Assembly (NCBI GenBank): GCA_938002605.1
Contig: CALLAF010000030.1
Span: 1 to 64,000 of the forward strand
DNA length: 64,000 nt
Origin: an uncultured Paracoccaceae bacterium
GTDB taxonomy: Bacteria; Pseudomonadota; Alphaproteobacteria; Rhodobacterales; Rhodobacteraceae
Direction: 5' to 3'
This document shows, one piece after another, positions 45,888 through 54,181 of this stretch. A model generated the notes under the pieces. The model searched no databases. It saw nothing but the letters and a program-made list of their open reading frames with translations, and was not told the DNA's origin. How positions within the stretch are numbered: the stretch's first letter is position 1; each line of letters starts with the position of its first letter. A program made the translations under genes and the position numbers.

Positions 45888-46447
45888 TGCCACAACAGCT
45901 TGCACTCGAATCTTTTGAGCAACACCAAGATGAAGCCACGGCGCCATCGGCGGAATTTGAAGCCGGATATGAGGAGGGCTACGCTGCCGCTGTTGCGACT
46001 GCAAAGGGAAATCAGGACGCGTTGGGCGACGCATTTGTGCAAGCTATTTCTGACGTCGAATTTAGCCATGCTGAAGCGCGTGCGCACATCCTCGAATCGT
46101 TGTCACCGCTGTTTAACACTGTGATCACGAAGCTACTTCCGCAGTTAAGCTATGACAGTTTCGGATTGTTGATTGTTCAGGCCATTTATGAGGCCGCACA
46201 GCATGACACAACAAAATTACCCGTTCTTCAGATACACCCTAGCCAACGCCAGGCCGTGGAATCCGCTGCGCGCGAACATGGGTTGGAAATTACCATAAAC
46301 GAAGATTCCACATTGTCTTCCCACGCTGCATGGATCGGGCAAGACCGGGGTGAAACCTATCTCGACGTTGACAGCTTGCTGAAAGAAACGAGCGAAACGC
46401 TCAGAGCCATTTCCGAGGCAAACAAAAGGATGAACGACCATGAATGA
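45887..46447 (+). CDS. fliH: FliH-like flagellar export ATPase regulator
   Basis: FliH binds FliI and FliN and delivers the ATPase complex to the C ring. The 186-residue protein keeps the pattern of a short disordered N-terminus, GYEEGYAAAVATAKG (about 28-42), a coiled coil, and a C-terminal domain of V-ATPase E-subunit type. It is shorter than enterobacterial FliH and lacks long GxxxG repeats. Start overlaps the fliF stop by one base, and its end overlaps fliN by 8 bp, which supports the identification. Confidence 0.82.
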   Translation: MPQQLALESFEQHQDEATAPSAEFEAGYEEGYAAAVATAKGNQDALGDAFVQAISDVEFSHAEARAHILESLSPLFNTVITKLLPQLSYDSFGLLIVQAIYEAAQHDTTKLPVLQIHPSQRQAVESAAREHGLEITINEDSTLSSHAAWIGQDRGETYLDVDSLLKETSETLRAISEANKRMNDHE

Positions 46448-46733
46448 TACAACCAGTGATTTGCAGGTGCCAAACGATGGGAACCCTCTGCGCCGCATTC
46501 CGATTGAAATTTCTGTTTCAGTCGGTAAAGCGCGCCCGCTGGTGCGTGACCTGCTTTCGTTAGGTGAAAACGCCATTCTGGCGCTCGATAAGCGGATCGA
46601 AGACCCCGTTGAGCTCTACATTGGTGATCGGCTGATCGCGCGCGGGGAACTGCAAGAGCTGGAAGGCGGGGAGCCGGGACAACTTGCAGTGCGGTTGACC
46701 GAGGTGGTGTCGGATACTGATGAACTTACCTAA
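46440..46733 (+). CDS. fliN: Flagellar C-ring protein FliN
   Basis: FliN is the bottom layer of the C ring and docks FliH and CheY. The 97-residue form consists almost only of the SpoA domain: IPIEISVSVGKARPLVRDLLSLGENAILALDKRIEDPVELYIGDRLIARGEL. The conserved hydrophobic patch and the DPVELYIG turn are intact. It overlaps fliH by 8 bp and fliP by 14 bp, a tightly packed fliF-fliH-fliN-fliP operon. FliM and FliG, its C-ring partners, are not in the window. Confidence 0.95.
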   Translation: MNDTTSDLQVPNDGNPLRRIPIEISVSVGKARPLVRDLLSLGENAILALDKRIEDPVELYIGDRLIARGELQELEGGEPGQLAVRLTEVVSDTDELT

Positions 46734-47463
46734 AATGTCGTGCAAAATATTTTATAGCGTAATCGCACTATTCGTTTTCGCGGCACCCGCATTGGCCCAA
46801 GACGTGGCAATTTCGTTCGGCGATGATGGGTCGCTTGCGAGCCGTTCAGTCCAGCTCATTATTTTGATGACGGTGCTCAGCTTGGTGCCAGGAATCGCGA
46901 TCATGGTGACGTGTTTTCCGTTTATCGTCACCGTTTTTGCAATCCTGAGGCAGGCAATCGGGCTACAACAATCACCACCTAATATGCTGATCGTCAGCCT
47001 TGCGTTGTTCTTAACTTATTTTGTCATGGAACCCGTGTTCATCGACGCGTGGAAAAGCGGAATTGAGCCGCTGATGGACGGGTCAATGGCACTGGAGGAA
47101 GCGTTTGCACACGCCATGCAGCCACTACGCGAATTTATGATCGGCCGCATTGATCCAGATACATTTGTTTCAATGGCTGAACTACGCCCCGACCTCGGAA
47201 GCCAAACCGCGGTGGCTGATGCGCCACTTTCAGTATTAGTACCGTCCTTCTTACTCAGCGAAATGGCACGCGCCTTTCAGGTAGGTTTCCTTATTTTTAT
47301 GCCATTTTTGATCATCGACCTCGTGGTCGCGGCGGTTTTGATGTCAATGGGGATGATGATGGTGCCCCCAGCAATTGTTTCTTTGCCGTTCAAGCTTGCG
47401 TTCTTTGTCGTTGCAGATGGTTGGGGCCTAATCGCCGCAAGCTTGGTCCAAAGCTACGCGTGA
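46720..47463 (+). CDS. fliP: Flagellar export gate protein FliP
   Basis: FliP is the main channel subunit of the export gate. The 247-residue precursor has a signal peptide (CKIFYSVIALFVFAAPALAQ, cleavage near residue 26) and four membrane segments. LIILMTVLSLVPGIAIMVTCFPFIVTVFAILRQAIGLQQSPPN and FQVGFLIFMPFLIIDLVVAAVLMSMGMMMVPP are highly conserved blocks. An ATG five codons downstream (MSCKIF) is an alternative start, which would avoid the 14-bp overlap with fliN. It ends the operon, converging on flgI. Confidence 0.96.
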   Translation: MNLPKMSCKIFYSVIALFVFAAPALAQDVAISFGDDGSLASRSVQLIILMTVLSLVPGIAIMVTCFPFIVTVFAILRQAIGLQQSPPNMLIVSLALFLTYFVMEPVFIDAWKSGIEPLMDGSMALEEAFAHAMQPLREFMIGRIDPDTFVSMAELRPDLGSQTAVADAPLSVLVPSFLLSEMARAFQVGFLIFMPFLIIDLVVAAVLMSMGMMMVPPAIVSLPFKLAFFVVADGWGLIAASLVQSYA

Positions 47464-47515
47464 AGAAACGGAACCCACTCTCAGCTCCACACTTTGCTTA
47501 ATAGGCGTCGTCCGA

Positions 47516-48622
47516 CTATCTAACGATAAATTCAGCATGCAGTGCACCGCTTGCTTTGATACTTTTCAATATATCTATCATATCGCGCGGCGCGACACCC
47601 AGTGCGTTCAGCCCAGCAACGACTTCGCTCAACGATGTGCCCTCACTGACCTCTGCAAGCCCTATTCCCGGCTCATCAACAATCGCTGCATTGGTACGAG
47701 GCACCACAACAGTATCGCCAGGTGAAAACGGGTTTGGTTGCGAAACAATTGGGGCTTCTTGAATACGCAGCGTAAGATTGCCCTGACTAACCGCCACACG
47801 GCTAATCCGCACATCTTCCCCCATGACAATTGTGCCTGAGCGCTGATCGACAACCACCCGTGCACGGCGTTCGGGTTCAACCAAAATGTTTTCAATGCGG
47901 CCTAGCGCATGCGCTGGCGATGCCATCCGTGTTGCAGTAATATTTATTTCGACAGTTCCGGCGTCCAGCATGACGGCAACGCCGCTGTTGAAATTTTGAT
48001 TGATCGCTTGCTCTATGCGACCAGCCGTCGTGAAATCTGGTGTTCTAAGGGCCAGTCGTAGCGTGTTCATCCCCGCGAAATCAAACGCGACTTCGCGTTC
48101 GACGGTAGCTCCTGAGGGGATTACCCCCGCCGTTGGCACGCCCTGCACCACGCTCGCGCCATCGCCAGTTGCCGAAGCCCCGCCCGCGATAATCGTCCCC
48201 TGAGCAACGGCATAAATATCGCCATCAGCCGCATTTAGAGGGGTCATAATCAGCGTGCCACCCAAAAGGCTATTGGCATCGCCGATTGCCGATACCGTCA
48301 CGTCAATGGGGCTGCCGGCGCGCGCAAATGGCGGCAGGCTTGCGGTCACAATCACCGCAGCGACGTTTTTGGGGCGGAATTGTTCGCCAGTCACATTTAC
48401 GCCTAATCGTTCGAGAACGTTACTTAGTATCTCTTCAGTGAATGGTGAGTTGCGCAACCCGTCGCCAGTTCCATTAAGACCTACAACCAGCCCATAGCCC
48501 ACCAAATCATTTGACCGGACACCGTCAAACTCAACCAAATCCTTGATTCGAATTGGTGCCGCATCAGCGATCAACGGGAACAAGGTCACGATTAGACATA
48601 CAAAATTCTTAAAAATTTTCAT
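47516..48622 (-). CDS. flgI: Flagellar P-ring protein FlgI
   Basis: FlgI forms the P ring in the peptidoglycan layer and needs FlgA for assembly. The ATG at 48622 overlaps the flgL stop by one base (TGATG) and gives 368 residues with a signal peptide (MKIFKNFVCLIVTLFPLIADA); the track uses a GTG one codon earlier. The mature start APIRIKDLVEFDGVRSNDLVGYGLVVGLNGTGDG is strongly conserved. The C-terminus (LNALGVAPRDMIDILKSIKASGALHAEFIV) is complete. It is the last gene of the flgE-flgK-flgL-flgI operon. Confidence 0.96.
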   Translation of the reverse strand: MKIFKNFVCLIVTLFPLIADAAPIRIKDLVEFDGVRSNDLVGYGLVVGLNGTGDGLRNSPFTEEILSNVLERLGVNVTGEQFRPKNVAAVIVTASLPPFARAGSPIDVTVSAIGDANSLLGGTLIMTPLNAADGDIYAVAQGTIIAGGASATGDGASVVQGVPTAGVIPSGATVEREVAFDFAGMNTLRLALRTPDFTTAGRIEQAINQNFNSGVAVMLDAGTVEINITATRMASPAHALGRIENILVEPERRARVVVDQRSGTIVMGEDVRISRVAVSQGNLTLRIQEAPIVSQPNPFSPGDTVVVPRTNAAIVDEPGIGLAEVSEGTSLSEVVAGLNALGVAPRDMIDILKSIKASGALHAEFIVR

Positions 48623-49626
48623 CACATATAACTCAGAAGGGAAAGTTGAGATAGACGGGCAGTCACAGCGTAGTGGGTTTCAAGCTGAAGCTGCATCGCC
48701 TGCAAGCGCGACGCTGTATCGAATGGATCCGCAGAGATGTGATCATTTTTCGCGATTTCCAAGGCCGTCGTTTGCGCCGCCGTTTCGGTTTGCGTACGGG
48801 CGACACTCTCTTCGACAAACCCAACGCGTGCTTGCACCGCAACCAGCCCGCTTGTTGCCGCGAAAAGCCCAATTCCTGCCTCTTGCAACAATGCGGACCG
48901 TGTCCCAACATCAAGCCCTGACATCTCATGTGTGATGGCAGCAAGTGCAGCCGACTTAAGCGAGGCTTTAATCGCGGGATCATCCGCACGCGCGTCGATC
49001 GCAAGTGTGGTGTTTTCAGATAAGCGTTTTTGGACAGCTGGCCCAGTGTCTCCCTGGTACCCCATCATTGCAAAGCCACCGGCAGGGTCATCAAACCACG
49101 TATCGATGGCCGCCGAAATCGCGGCTTGTGTAGTAGCACCGCCAATCGCCAGTTGAATGCTCGTGATCATATCGTCTGCGCTAGCAAGCGGCACGGCATC
49201 CACCTGCGCACCACCAAACAATGCACGATCTGCAACGCGCCCATTCAAAAGGCTGACCATTGTATCAAAGGTCGGCCGGGCCGCACGCGCAGCTTCGGTC
49301 ACCTGCGTTTCGCTGCTACTATTGCTTAGCAATAACAACTGATTGCTCGTCGCATCCCCCTCCGCTTGAATTTGGCCAAGCATTGTCTGCATAGTTGCCA
49401 ATGATTGGGCTGTCTCGCGCGCCGTCGCTGCATAGCTATTTAATTGTGCCAGACTGTGGTTGATACCGGAATATTGCGCAGTTTTGCCGCCCAAATGCTG
49501 CACGACATCAGTCACCTGCCCAGTGGAGAGGCTCTCAGCCAGCATGGATAGCTCAGACTTGATCGCGGACCCGTTTCGCGTGGTGATAAAGTGTTGGGCC
49601 AAATCACCCACATATGTCACAGGCAT
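48622..49626 (-). CDS. flgL: Flagellar hook-filament junction protein FlgL
   Basis: FlgL (HAP3) joins filament to hook together with FlgK. The 334-residue protein has flagellin-type D0/D1 ends: the N-terminus with ITTRNGSAIKSELSMLAESLSTG and the C-terminal LQAMQLQLETHYAVTARLSQLSLLSYM. The middle is Ala-rich and divergent. GGAG 9 bases before the ATG lies in the end of flgK. Distinction from flagellin is by position after flgK and by the C-terminus. Confidence 0.9.
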   Translation of the reverse strand: MPVTYVGDLAQHFITTRNGSAIKSELSMLAESLSTGQVTDVVQHLGGKTAQYSGINHSLAQLNSYAATARETAQSLATMQTMLGQIQAEGDATSNQLLLLSNSSSETQVTEAARAARPTFDTMVSLLNGRVADRALFGGAQVDAVPLASADDMITSIQLAIGGATTQAAISAAIDTWFDDPAGGFAMMGYQGDTGPAVQKRLSENTTLAIDARADDPAIKASLKSAALAAITHEMSGLDVGTRSALLQEAGIGLFAATSGLVAVQARVGFVEESVARTQTETAAQTTALEIAKNDHISADPFDTASRLQAMQLQLETHYAVTARLSQLSLLSYM

Positions 49627-49629
49627 CGC

Positions 49630-51066
49630 CTAAATCTCCATCAATCGTTGCATCATAAAGTCTGCGGCTTCAATCACCTTGGCATTCGCAGCATAAGCCT
49701 GTTCAACAAGCATAAGCGTTTGCAATTCGATATCCGTATCGACACCATTCGCGAGCTCTGCTTCGTGCAAAGCGTCCCACCGTGCGGCGGTAAAGCTCTG
49801 CTTTTCTTGCGCGTCCAAACGCGCGGCCCCGACTGCAGAAGTGAAATCTGCGATGCGACCAGACGCGGTTTTTGTCGCTGAACCTGAAAGATCCGCGCGT
49901 GCTACCTGCAACGCATCGATCCAGTTATTGATCTGAGTCGCATTGCCAGTTGGGCCCGCCGTTACGACATTTAGCCCATCTCGCAAAAGGTTAACATCGC
50001 CTCCATCGTTTGGATCGATGGCGGCATTGATCTCGATGCGACCTGCCAATCCCGGGATATCCAAAATATCCAACGTGCCCCCTTCATCCGTGAGCAACCC
50101 CAGATCCCCCGGCGCTAATGTGGGGTCAGTTGTGGGGTCTTGAAATCGCGCAATCAGATCGGCTGCGATTTCATCCAACGAGGATTGGACACCAACCAGC
50201 GTCGTGTCGCGCAATTCAAACGCCGCACCGAGAGACCCGCCGCCAAGCCGGCCGATGCCGGTAGCCGGATCAAGCGCAACGCCATCAAGGGTAATTCCGC
50301 TAAGAGAACCCGCAGCAAATGTCATGTCGCCAGTAATCGTTGGCGTCGGTTCAAACCCGAATTCCACGGCCCGCCCATCAAGAAGCGTGGTTCCGTTGGA
50401 AGTCATCAAGGCTACTGTCCCGTTGTCTCGCTCAATTTGTCGTACAGGCACAATATCCGCAATTTTGTCGACAACCTGTTGCCTTGCGTCAAAAAGCGAC
50501 GCTGTGTCGCCTCCATTACTTTTGACGCGCAAAATAGCGGTGTTGAGTTCACCGACCTGCACAAGCGCTGCATTTAAGTCTTCGATATCCTGCGCAATTG
50601 CTGCGTCGGAATCTTGCCGCGCCGATTGCACTGCTTTCGTATTGCTACGCAACGTCTGCGCGACTTCGTCAAGGCGCAGTGCCACATCGGCAAGCCGCGT
50701 CTCAGATGCCGGATCACTAGATGCGCTGATCAGCGCGGATTCGAACGCTGCCAGTCGCGCACCCAGCGATCCAGCGTCGTCCGGTCCGCCCAATATCTGT
50801 TCAAGCCGTGACAAGGTGTCAACGGCCTGTTGATCGGCAGCCAACGCAGAATCTGCCAACCGTCGATCCGCGAGTAGCCCAGCGTCAACAAAACGATTGA
50901 TACCTTCAACCTGGACGCCACCAATTTGTTGCGCCGATAGTTCGACAGAACGCCGCGCGTAGCCATCCGTCATGACATTTGCGAGGTTGGTTGAGACAAC
51001 CTCTGCCATGCGCGACGTTGCGGTAAGCCCGGTGATTGCATTGTTGAGTGCACTGGAAATACTCAT
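49630..51066 (-). CDS. flgK: Flagellar hook-associated protein FlgK
   Basis: FlgK (HAP1) is the first junction protein added at the hook tip. The 478-residue protein has MSISSALNNAITGLTATSRMAEVVSTNLANVMTDGYARRSV at the N-terminus, the rod/hook-type D0 signature, and LQTLMLVEQAYAANAKVIEAADFMMQRLMEI at the C-terminus. The variable middle is Asp/Gly/Ala-rich. It follows flgE by 18 bp and precedes flgL by 3 bp. Confidence 0.95.
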   Translation of the reverse strand: MSISSALNNAITGLTATSRMAEVVSTNLANVMTDGYARRSVELSAQQIGGVQVEGINRFVDAGLLADRRLADSALAADQQAVDTLSRLEQILGGPDDAGSLGARLAAFESALISASSDPASETRLADVALRLDEVAQTLRSNTKAVQSARQDSDAAIAQDIEDLNAALVQVGELNTAILRVKSNGGDTASLFDARQQVVDKIADIVPVRQIERDNGTVALMTSNGTTLLDGRAVEFGFEPTPTITGDMTFAAGSLSGITLDGVALDPATGIGRLGGGSLGAAFELRDTTLVGVQSSLDEIAADLIARFQDPTTDPTLAPGDLGLLTDEGGTLDILDIPGLAGRIEINAAIDPNDGGDVNLLRDGLNVVTAGPTGNATQINNWIDALQVARADLSGSATKTASGRIADFTSAVGAARLDAQEKQSFTAARWDALHEAELANGVDTDIELQTLMLVEQAYAANAKVIEAADFMMQRLMEI

Positions 51067-51084
51067 GGTTCGTTACCCCGCAGT

Positions 51085-52407
51085 TTACCGTTTAATGTTG
51101 GTTGTCTCTTGCAGCATTTCGTCGACGGTTTGGATGACCTTGGCATTCGATGAATAGGCGCGCTGTGTCTGGATCAAATTGGTAAGTTCGCTCGCGACGT
51201 CTGTCGCAGATTCTTCGAGTGCATAGCTCACGATATCGCCTGTAGGCCCGTCACCGGCATCCCATAAAAAGAACGTTCCACTATCGGTGGTGACACTGTA
51301 GCTTTGCTGGTCAAGGGCTTCTAAGCCGTTGACATTTGGCACATCGACCAACGGAATTTGATATAAAATCCGGTTAATTCCAATGTCAAAGCTCGCACGG
51401 ACATAGCCGTTTTCATCGATTTCAACCGACGTCATGCTTCCCACCGGGGTGCCGTTTTTAGAAATCGACACCGGCGCAAAAGCATCTGACAATTGCGTCA
51501 GGCCGGTAGAGCTCCCGATCTCGCCAATGTTAATGTCCATTGGCCCACCATCCACCGCAATCGTAAGCACCCCGGTTGTTGCATCATACGCACCGCCGGG
51601 GCCGATATTTACGACACTGGCCAGTGTCCCCCCACCAGTGCGGCTGTCATCAAACGTCAAAGTATATTCGCCAACAACATCGGCGATTCCATCCAGATCG
51701 ACGTCTGATTCACTATCCCTGATTTCCATCGTCCATTCGTTTGATGAACCGGTCGCGGGCACTGTTGGTGTGAATGTGATGCTCAAACTGGACGAGGCAC
51801 CAAGGTTATCAAAATACTCAATTGTCAACGTTTCCGTGTCGCCGGTAGCGTCTTCACGTGTCGAGGTAGCCGGAAGATTTACGGATAGGTCTACAAGCGT
51901 TGTCGCCTCACCCGCGAATTGGTTTGCGTTGATTTGCACGGGTTCCAACCCATCAATTGAGTCGCGCGGATAATTCGGGATAGTACCATCAACAGCAGCG
52001 GGAACCCCCAATAAAACCAAACCACCCGAGGTGACGAGATACCCATCAGAGTCGGTGCGAAATGACCCCGTTGACGTAAGCAGCAAAGGGTTTTCACCGT
52101 TATCAACGGCGACAGATGTTGCTGTTGTTACGGGCAACATACCGCGTCCGCGCACGGCCAAATCTGTTGCGTTCGTCGTTGACACAAGCCCGCCACGTTC
52201 ATCAACAAGCCGCGAAGTGCTGGTCAACACCCCGCCTGCGGAGTATGTCCCCTGCCCGCTTTCGATGACCATTGACTGAAATTCAGTCACCACCCGTTTG
52301 TACCCGTAGGTCGAAGAGTTCGAAATATTGTCGGAAATTGTGGCGAGCCGCGAAGCATTCGCCCGCAACCCGGCGACACTGGCGTTCAAGGAAGATGAAA
52401 TGGTCAT
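51085..52407 (-). CDS. flgE: Flagellar hook protein FlgE
   Basis: FlgE is the hook subunit. The 440 residues begin MTISSSLNASVAGLRANASRLATISDNISNSSTYGYKR, the hook-type D0 signature, followed by the TDLAVRGRGMLPV segment. The C-terminus (VASELTNLIQTQRAYSSNAKVIQTVDEMLQETTNIKR) is typical of rod/hook proteins. AAAGG lies 7 bases before the ATG. It starts the operon flgE-flgK-flgL-flgI, with a CtrA-like site 57 bases upstream. Confidence 0.96.
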   Translation of the reverse strand: MTISSSLNASVAGLRANASRLATISDNISNSSTYGYKRVVTEFQSMVIESGQGTYSAGGVLTSTSRLVDERGGLVSTTNATDLAVRGRGMLPVTTATSVAVDNGENPLLLTSTGSFRTDSDGYLVTSGGLVLLGVPAAVDGTIPNYPRDSIDGLEPVQINANQFAGEATTLVDLSVNLPATSTREDATGDTETLTIEYFDNLGASSSLSITFTPTVPATGSSNEWTMEIRDSESDVDLDGIADVVGEYTLTFDDSRTGGGTLASVVNIGPGGAYDATTGVLTIAVDGGPMDINIGEIGSSTGLTQLSDAFAPVSISKNGTPVGSMTSVEIDENGYVRASFDIGINRILYQIPLVDVPNVNGLEALDQQSYSVTTDSGTFFLWDAGDGPTGDIVSYALEESATDVASELTNLIQTQRAYSSNAKVIQTVDEMLQETTNIKR

Positions 52408-52463
52408 GGCGGAGCCTTTCTGGGTCGGGAATCTAACGTCCCCTCCTGCTTAAGCGTCCAGAC

Positions 52464-52478
52464 TTAACGTCGCCCTAA
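52464..52478. promoter_or_regulatory. CtrA-like site upstream of flgE
   Basis: On the plus strand TTAAC-GTCGC-CCTAA, i.e. TTAGG-GCGAC-GTTAA toward flgE, matches 8 of 10 positions of TTAAC-N5-GTTAA. It lies between the motB stop and flgE start, suggesting flgE has its own promoter rather than relying on motB read-through. Confidence 0.5.
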
Positions 52479-52499
52479 CGCCTAAAATCCAATCCATTT

Positions 52500-53318
52500 T
52501 CAAATATCCGAGCGTAGCAAAATGATTTCGATCCGGTTATTGCGCAGCGCGGTTGCATCCGCGACCGCGGGCGCGCGGTCGCCCGCCCCTGTCAACCGCG
52601 CGATGCGCCGTGGATCTAGGCCCCCGGCCTCTAGCATGAGCCGCATCTGGGCGGCCCGTCCGCTTGACAGTTCCCAAATCGGATTATCCACAGCAAGAAC
52701 CGTTGTCGCACGCAGATGCCCTTTGATGACGACAGGGTTTTGCACCACATCGAACAATCGCGCCAATATTACCGCTATTTCAGCTGTTATTGGATGCGGA
52801 GTAGTGGTGCCTGGCAGGTCAAATATTTCGATGATCAGCCCTTCATCCGTGAGCCGGGTCACGATATGACGCAGCGCTTGGTCGGACACCATGCTTTCTC
52901 CGCCGGCCCCCATGAGGACCGCCTCGATATCGCGCAGCGCAGCGACCTGTGCCGCCACAGCTGCTGCTTCACCTGCAGTTGCCTCTTCGACGCGGACGGG
53001 GTTTTGCCCAATCGTCGGCTGGCTGATGCCCGTCCCGCTTTGGGCAAGCGAATCTTCAGTAAAGATGTCCGCGCCGCCAAATGCGCCAGAACCACCCCCA
53101 GAAATCCGGTTAATCGGAATCGTCGGTGAAAAATAATCAGCAATCCCTTTGCGTTGTTGTTCGGTCGTCGCGTTCAACAGCCACATCAGCATAAAGAAGG
53201 CCATCATTGCCGTTACAAAATCGGCATAGGCCACTTTCCATGCCCCGCCATGGTGCCCACCACCGCCAACAACTTTTTTACGTTTAATAATCACCGGAGC
53301 ATTGGAATTTGCGCCCAT
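52500..53318 (-). CDS. motB: Flagellar motor stator protein MotB
   Basis: MotB anchors the stator to peptidoglycan and carries the proton-binding Asp. The 272-residue protein has a cytosolic basic N-terminus with a Gly/His stretch (VVGGGGHHGGAWK), then one membrane segment VAYADFVTAMMAFFMLMWLL in which Asp33 is the expected proton carrier. YFSPTIPINRISGGG is the plug/linker region. The C-terminal OmpA-like domain (about 145-270) is recognisable by VVIKGHLRATT, WELSSGRAAQMRLML and RNNRIEIILL, though it departs from the standard GHTD motif. It is 92 bp upstream of flgE, far from motA. Confidence 0.95.
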   Translation of the reverse strand: MGANSNAPVIIKRKKVVGGGGHHGGAWKVAYADFVTAMMAFFMLMWLLNATTEQQRKGIADYFSPTIPINRISGGGSGAFGGADIFTEDSLAQSGTGISQPTIGQNPVRVEEATAGEAAAVAAQVAALRDIEAVLMGAGGESMVSDQALRHIVTRLTDEGLIIEIFDLPGTTTPHPITAEIAVILARLFDVVQNPVVIKGHLRATTVLAVDNPIWELSSGRAAQMRLMLEAGGLDPRRIARLTGAGDRAPAVADATALRNNRIEIILLRSDI

Positions 53319-53376
53319 TTCGCCACCTCATAGTTCACCCAAGACCATCGATAACTGCAGGGATATGAAGGCAGGT

Positions 53377-53391
53377 TTAACGATTGATTTT
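53377..53391. promoter_or_regulatory. Weak CtrA-like site upstream of motB
   Basis: TTAAC-GATTG-ATTTT matches 7 of 10 positions of TTAAC-N5-GTTAA, about 60 bases before the motB start. It resembles the stronger sites of this cluster but may be chance. Confidence 0.3.
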
Positions 53392-53409
53392 GTGACAAAT
53401 TGAGCGGGT

Positions 53410-53817
53410 TTAGTGATCAGCGGCCTCTTGCTCGCAAAGAACGCCGCCTTTGGGGACAAACGGTGCGCCAAGATGCGCATCTATTTCGGCACGAATGGCA
53501 TCTAACGTATCTCGCGCAGCCAAAAGCGCACGTGTTAGCGCAACAAAGGGAACGCCAAATTCACCACGTTCATCGCAGGCGCGCAAATCTTCTTCTAGCG
53601 CGTGCAGATCACGCCGCGCCGTATACAGCCGCCCCCAGATACGCCCAAGTTCGTCATCGCGCGGCAATATCCGGTCGGCCAAGCGATCAAGCAGCGCTTT
53701 TTGCCTTGCGGTCGCAGCATGGTGTTGATCATGCACCTCGGTTTCTAGCTTCAATTGCAGCACTACGATCCGGTCGATCAGATCGGCGGCCGCCAAAGGG
53801 ACAAGTATATTGTTCAT
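53410..53817 (-). CDS. DUF6165 family protein
   Basis: A 135-residue soluble helical protein. ILVPLAAADLIDRIVVLQLKLE at the N-terminus is the recognisable segment of DUF6165, a family of unknown function in which LVP...ELIDKI..L..K is conserved. The ATG at 53817 (MNNILVPL) is preferred over the track start eight codons upstream. It ends close to the motB promoter region on the same strand but belongs to no evident operon. Upstream is a 360-bp gap toward divergent idi. A flagellar role is possible by position only. Confidence 0.75.
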   Translation of the reverse strand: MNNILVPLAAADLIDRIVVLQLKLETEVHDQHHAATARQKALLDRLADRILPRDDELGRIWGRLYTARRDLHALEEDLRACDERGEFGVPFVALTRALLAARDTLDAIRAEIDAHLGAPFVPKGGVLCEQEAADH

Positions 53818-54181
53818 GCCAAACCTTCTCATTCGCCCCAACGCTACGGTGAAAACCTTTCCGGAATGTGTTCAAAAACCCGCTGAATGGCCAAAGCCCA
53901 CCGTCGAATCCAAACGTGGATGCGACAAAAAGTCAAAAGAGGCACCGTACGGTGCCCCAGTTAAACCTCTTGATCGCGCGCGCCGTCTGTGCCTGAACAA
54001 GCGGCGCTGGCCAAAACGCGCTGTCGCACAGCGCCGCGCCCCATTTCTTCAGTACGCCAACATTTGCCGTAAGCGCTCTAAAAAATGGTGTGTTAGGGGC
54101 GCGCAAAATGCGCATCCTCGGATGGGGTGCAATTTCACCAATCCGTCATTATAGCTAGGCGCACACATCGGGGCAGTGGTT
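53818..54181. other. Intergenic region with two inverted repeats, no gene seen
   Basis: This 360-bp gap between divergent DUF6165 and idi genes has no supported ORF. It contains a perfect 16-bp palindrome ggcaccgtacggtgcc (53941-53956) and a 7-bp hairpin gcgctgt-cgc-acagcgc (54018-54034). The palindrome could be an operator for a dimeric regulator; the hairpin could belong to a transcript leader. Track ORFs here (53810-54154 plus, 53933-54115 minus) show no family features. Confidence 0.5.
53941..53956. repeat. 16-bp perfect palindrome
   Basis: ggcaccgtacggtgcc is fully self-complementary and lies about 125 bases upstream of the DUF6165 start and 225 upstream of idi. A second, outer pairing (aagagg 53937-53942 with cctctt 53966-53971) is possible as an alternative fold. 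Confidence 0.7.

Noticed and set aside
53810-54154. Possible gene in the gap before idi (114 codons)
   Set aside because: Unusual composition rich in Lys, Arg, Cys and Pro, no domain, no ribosome binding site; the region contains palindromes instead.
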